Assembly: GCF_000974985.2 (NCBI RefSeq)
Contig: NZ_LAVA02000107.1
Location: 1 to 61,583 of the forward strand
Direction of reading: 5' to 3'
DNA length: 61,583 nt
Source of the DNA: Streptomyces mangrovisoli
GTDB lineage: Bacteria; Actinomycetota; Actinomycetes; Streptomycetales; Streptomycetaceae
How positions within the stretch are numbered: position 1 is the first letter of the stretch; each line of letters starts with the position of its first letter. Of this stretch, positions 58,713 through 61,583 are shown in pieces. The notes under the pieces are model-generated. The model made no database searches and had not been told where the DNA came from. It saw nothing but the letters and a program-made list of their open reading frames with translations. The position numbers and the translations under genes are program-made.

Positions 58713-59555
58713 TCAGCGCCCGAACCCGGCCAGCTTCGCCCGCAGCTGGAGCACCGACTTGGTGTGGATCTGGCTGACCCGGCTCTCGGTCACCCCGAGC
58801 ACGTTGCCGATCTCCGCGAGGGTGAGCCCCTCGTAGTAGTAGAGCGTGACGACGGTCTTCTCCCGGTCGGGAAGGGTGTTGATCGCCCGCGCGAGGAAAC
58901 GCCGCAGCTCCCGGTCCTCGGCGACCTCGACCGGGTTGTCGGCGGCGGTGTCCTCCAGCGTGTCCATCAGGCTGAGCCGGTCGCCGCTCTCGCCGCCGAC
59001 ATGCAGCAGCTCCTCCAGCGCGACCACGTTGGCCAACGACAACTGACTGAAGACGGCGTGCAGTTCGTCCACGGCGATACCGAGTTCGGCGGCGACCTCG
59101 ACCTCCGAAGGGGTCCGTCTCAGCCGGGCCTCCAGCGTGGCGTAGGCGCGTTCGACGTTGCGCGCCTTCTGCCGCACGGACCGCGGGATCCAGTCCAGCG
59201 CGCGCAGTTCGTCGATCATGGCGCCGCGGATCCGGGTGATCGCGTACGTCTCGAACTTGATCTCCCGGTCGATGTCGAACTTCTCGATCGCGTCGATCAG
59301 CCCGAAGACGCCGGAGGAGACGAAGTCGGCCTGCTCCACGTTCGGGGGCAGTCCTACGCTGACCCGCCCCGCCACGTACTTCACCAGCGGCGAGTAGTGC
59401 AGGATCAGCTGCTCCCGCAGCCGCTCGTCGCCGGTCGCCTTGTACGACCGCCACAGTTCGTCGAGCGTCGAGGGAGCGGGCGGCCGCACGCTGCCACCGT
59501 CGCGGGCGGCTGGGGGGATCGCCGCCCGGTCGGACCCGGAGGTGTGCTGGGGCAT
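58713..59555 (-). CDS. whiG: RNA polymerase sigma factor WhiG
   Basis: This is the sporulation sigma factor of the FliA family, needed for the start of spore chain formation in Streptomyces aerial hyphae. The product is 280 residues. Region 2 (VEQADFVSSGVFGLIDAIEKFD, then DREIKFETYAITRIRGAMID), region 3 (SVRQKARNVERAYATLEARL) and region 4 (EKTVVTLYYYEGLTLAEIGNVLGVTESRVSQIHTKS) are all clear. The ATG at 59555 gives the usual N terminus MPQHTSGSDRAA. Longer upstream frame is not needed. Confidence 0.97.
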   Translation of the reverse strand: MPQHTSGSDRAAIPPAARDGGSVRPPAPSTLDELWRSYKATGDERLREQLILHYSPLVKYVAGRVSVGLPPNVEQADFVSSGVFGLIDAIEKFDIDREIKFETYAITRIRGAMIDELRALDWIPRSVRQKARNVERAYATLEARLRRTPSEVEVAAELGIAVDELHAVFSQLSLANVVALEELLHVGGESGDRLSLMDTLEDTAADNPVEVAEDRELRRFLARAINTLPDREKTVVTLYYYEGLTLAEIGNVLGVTESRVSQIHTKSVLQLRAKLAGFGR

Positions 59556-59770
59556 TCGTCGCCTTGTGCCGTTCTGCCGTGAATACGTGAAGGGGGTGAT
59601 GTAGGTGGAGGTGTACGTCTGCGCCTGAATCCACGTGAGCGTAGCGTGACTGCGGTGTCGCGGTGCGCGAACGGCGGCGCCGGGGCGGTGCGCAGATACG
59701 TTCCGCTGGACGTTCCCCCGGGGCATAGCGGTCGCTCCGCGTGACCGCGAGAACGGGTCAACTGCGCGGA

Positions 59771-59791
59771 AACCCCGAGGTCTTCGGGGTT
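59771..59791 (-). terminator. Small hairpin between dprA and whiG
   Basis: AACCCCGA (59771-59778) and TCGGGGTT (59784-59791) form a perfect 8-bp stem with a 5-nt loop, 26 nt past the dprA stop. The rest of 59556-59816 shows no gene. Confidence 0.65.
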
Positions 59792-59816
59792 CCCCCGGAC
59801 GGCCGAACACGCTCGG

Positions 59817-61166
59817 TCAACACGGCTCCCGAGCGGCTCGGACCGAGATCACTGCCTGGCGTGTCAACTTCCAGCCGTCGCCGTGTCGTTCGACGTAACC
59901 AAGTGATCGGAGCTCGTACAGTCTCGCGATCGCCTCGTCCGCGGTGGTCTGCGCGCCGCGCGCGATCTCGGCGGCCGAGGCCGCGCGACCCCCGGGCAGC
60001 GCGGCCAGCACGCGGCGCGCGGGTGCGGCCAGCAGGTCGCGCGGGAGGACCGGGCCGCGCCGTTCGGGCGCCAGTTGCCCCATGTCGCCGACGAGTTCGA
60101 CGACTTCGGCGGCGTCGGTGACGAGTACGGCGTCCCCGCGCAGCAGTTCGTGCACGCCGGCGGAGAGCGCGCTGGTGGCGGGGCCCGGTACGCCCATGGT
60201 GTGGCGCCCCAGGCGCTGCGCGGCGCGCGCGGTCACGAGCGCCCCGCTGCGGTGCGCGGCCTCCACCACGACGGTGCCCCGGGTCAACGCCGCGATCACC
60301 CGGTTGCGCAGGATGAACCGGCTCGGGGTCGGGTGGTCGCCGGGCGGCAACTCCCCGATGACGAGACCCTGTTCCGCGATCCTGGAGATCAACTCGGTGT
60401 GGCCGCGCGGGTAGGGACGGTCGACCCCGCAGGCCAGTACGGCGACGGTGGCGCCGCCGGCCCCGAGGGCGCCGCGGTGGGCGGCGCCGTCGATGCCGTA
60501 GGCGCCGCCCGAGACCACGACCCAGCCGCGTTCGGCGAGGTCCGCGGCGAGGGTGGCGGCGAGGTGTGCGCCGTACTCGGTACAGGCGCGGGCGCCTACG
60601 ACGGCGACGGAGCCGAGGGCCCATCCGCGCAGGTCGGCGCGGCCGCGGACCCACAGCCCCAGGGGGCGGGCGTCGCCGAGGTCGTCGAGTTGCGCGGGCC
60701 ACTCGGCGGCGCCGGGCGGCACGAACCGGACGCCGGACGCCGCGGCGACGGCCAGGTCCTCCTCGGGGCGGGCCCGCGCGGCTCTGTCCCGCAGCCCCGC
60801 CCACCGTTTCACGCTCACCCCGGGCAACGGCGGCGCCCCGCCGACGACCAGCCGCCGAGCCACTTCGCGCGCCCCGTACTCGCGCACCCAGCGCCCGGCG
60901 TTCTCGTCACCGGGTTCGAGAACCCGGGTGAGCAGCACCCGAGCCAGCAGGTCGCCCTCCGGGGCAGGGTCGGCCGGGCGCGGGTCCCGGTCGGCCGGGT
61001 CGCCCGGGACGCCCGGGTCGGGATCCTGGGTCGAGGCGACCGGATCACCGCCCGAACCCGTCACCCGGGCGACCCGGCCGCCTCCCGCACCCCGCTGCGC
61101 ACCCGAGCCCGCCACCGGGGCGACCTGCCGCCCGTTCGCGTTCCCCTCCGGTCCCCGGCCGGGCAC
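59817..61166 (-). CDS. dprA: DNA-processing protein DprA (Smf)
   Basis: DprA loads RecA on single-stranded DNA; it is conserved also in species not known to be naturally competent. The Rossmann-like core shows VAVVGARACTEYG, VVSGGAYGIDGAAHRGAL, GELPPGDHPTPSRFILRNRVIA and VVVEAAHRSGA. The C-terminal winged helix (ASAAEIARGAQTTADEAIARLYEL) is present. The GTG at 61166 is one possible start, but the frame stays open into a low-complexity Ala/Ser/Pro region up to the window edge, so the true N terminus is uncertain. Confidence 0.88.
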   Translation of the reverse strand: MPGRGPEGNANGRQVAPVAGSGAQRGAGGGRVARVTGSGGDPVASTQDPDPGVPGDPADRDPRPADPAPEGDLLARVLLTRVLEPGDENAGRWVREYGAREVARRLVVGGAPPLPGVSVKRWAGLRDRAARARPEEDLAVAAASGVRFVPPGAAEWPAQLDDLGDARPLGLWVRGRADLRGWALGSVAVVGARACTEYGAHLAATLAADLAERGWVVVSGGAYGIDGAAHRGALGAGGATVAVLACGVDRPYPRGHTELISRIAEQGLVIGELPPGDHPTPSRFILRNRVIAALTRGTVVVEAAHRSGALVTARAAQRLGRHTMGVPGPATSALSAGVHELLRGDAVLVTDAAEVVELVGDMGQLAPERRGPVLPRDLLAAPARRVLAALPGGRAASAAEIARGAQTTADEAIARLYELRSLGYVERHGDGWKLTRQAVISVRAAREPC

Positions 61167-61320
61167 CCGGACGATCGGATCGCCTTCCCGCTCGGGGGCC
61201 GGGTCCCGGCCCCGGGCACACCCCGCCGGATCACCGGCCGCCCCGTCCCCCGGGCCCGGGGGACGAACGCGGGCCGCCTGGCCGCCGGCCGCCGCCGAAG
61301 CCGAAGCGGGAGCGGGAGCC

Positions 61321-61440
61321 GAAGCCGGAGCCGCCCCCGACGCTGGAGCCGAGGGCGAGGCCGAGGCAGGAGCGGGAGCCGAAGCCGAAGCCGCCCCCGA
61401 CGCTGGAGCCGAGGGCGAGGCCGAGGCAGGAGCGGGAGCC
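61321..61440. repeat. Two tandem 60-bp repeats and flanking low-complexity sequence
   Basis: 61321-61380 and 61381-61440 are identical except at one base near the start (CCGGAG against CCGAAG), and 61441-61490 is a decayed third unit. The surrounding 61290-61583 is built from GCCGAAGCC/GCCGGAGCC hexamers. In the dprA frame it reads as an Ala/Ser/Pro tract. In the 417 nt of 61167-61583 I see no other gene. Confidence 0.9.
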
Positions 61441-61583
61441 GAGGCCGAAGCCGCCCCCGATGCTGGGGCCGGAGCCGAGGCCGAAGCCGGAGCCGGAGTC
61501 GAAGCCAGAGCCGGAGCCGAGGCCGGAGCCGACTCCGAAGCCGAAGCCGAAGCCGAAGCCGAGGCCGAGGCCGGAGCCGGAGC

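Overview
This window looks like a segment of a Streptomyces chromosome core. It is very GC-rich with strong third-position GC bias, and it carries the sporulation sigma factor gene whiG, a PucR regulator, a GH18 chitinase behind a DasR-type box, a class-E-sortase-type LAETG surface protein, and the gene order dxr / M50 protease / ispG at one end and cdsA-frr-pyrH-tsf-rpsB ... whiG-dprA at the other. No rRNA, tRNA, insertion sequence, prophage or CRISPR array was seen.

Layout. (1) 87-3981, minus: dxr, a RIP-type site-2 protease and ispG, so two MEP isoprenoid enzymes flank a membrane protease. (2) 4174-9638: a large acyl-CoA dehydrogenase, then a LacI regulator with two palindromic operators and a GH31 alpha-glycosidase. 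(3) 9740-17802: an NAD(P)-dependent aldehyde dehydrogenase, a PucR regulator, a lone membrane VirD4/TraG-like ATPase and gabT. (4) 18017-21228: a PAP2 phosphatase whose 3' end overlaps a convergent chitinase gene, then a small actinobacterial protein. (5) 21345-28571, minus: a polyamine operon made of aldehyde dehydrogenase, potD, potA, potB, potC and a PuuB-like FAD oxidoreductase. (6) 28762-37144: a NADAR protein, a proline-rich DUF4190-like protein, a COG1816 deaminase (possible aminodeoxyfutalosine deaminase), a GDPD-like protein, a small membrane protein, an orphan second PotD, an OmpR-type two-component system and a secreted two-cysteine protein. (7) 37264-40787: an aminobutyraldehyde dehydrogenase, an Lrp/AsnC regulator and a putrescine-type aminotransferase. 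(8) 40998-45927, plus: an atypical ABC ATPase/membrane protein pair, a VOC protein, a LOG-like protein and the LAETG surface protein. (9) 46025-49972, minus: a thiamine ABC transporter (thiB-thiP-thiQ) behind a TPP riboswitch. (10) 50049-61583: rlmN, a small membrane protein, cdsA-frr-pyrH-tsf-rpsB, an M23 peptidase, a TetR regulator, whiG and dprA, ending in a low-complexity 60-bp tandem repeat.

The unifying theme of 9.7-40.8 kb is polyamine and GABA catabolism. It includes uptake (PotABCD and an orphan PotD), a PuuB-like oxidase, a putrescine-type aminotransferase, three aldehyde dehydrogenases, GabT, and AsnC and PucR regulators. These sit in separate transcription units with unrelated genes between them.

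Non-coding highlights are: about 17 copies of a 19-bp element (GGGGCGCGGGGAACTGCGC), in one place arranged as a 68-bp-period tandem array; the TPP riboswitch; a DasR-type box before the chitinase; a perfect 18-bp LacI operator; many long perfect terminator hairpins between convergent genes; a (GCAG)9 microsatellite; and tandem repeats at the right edge of the window.
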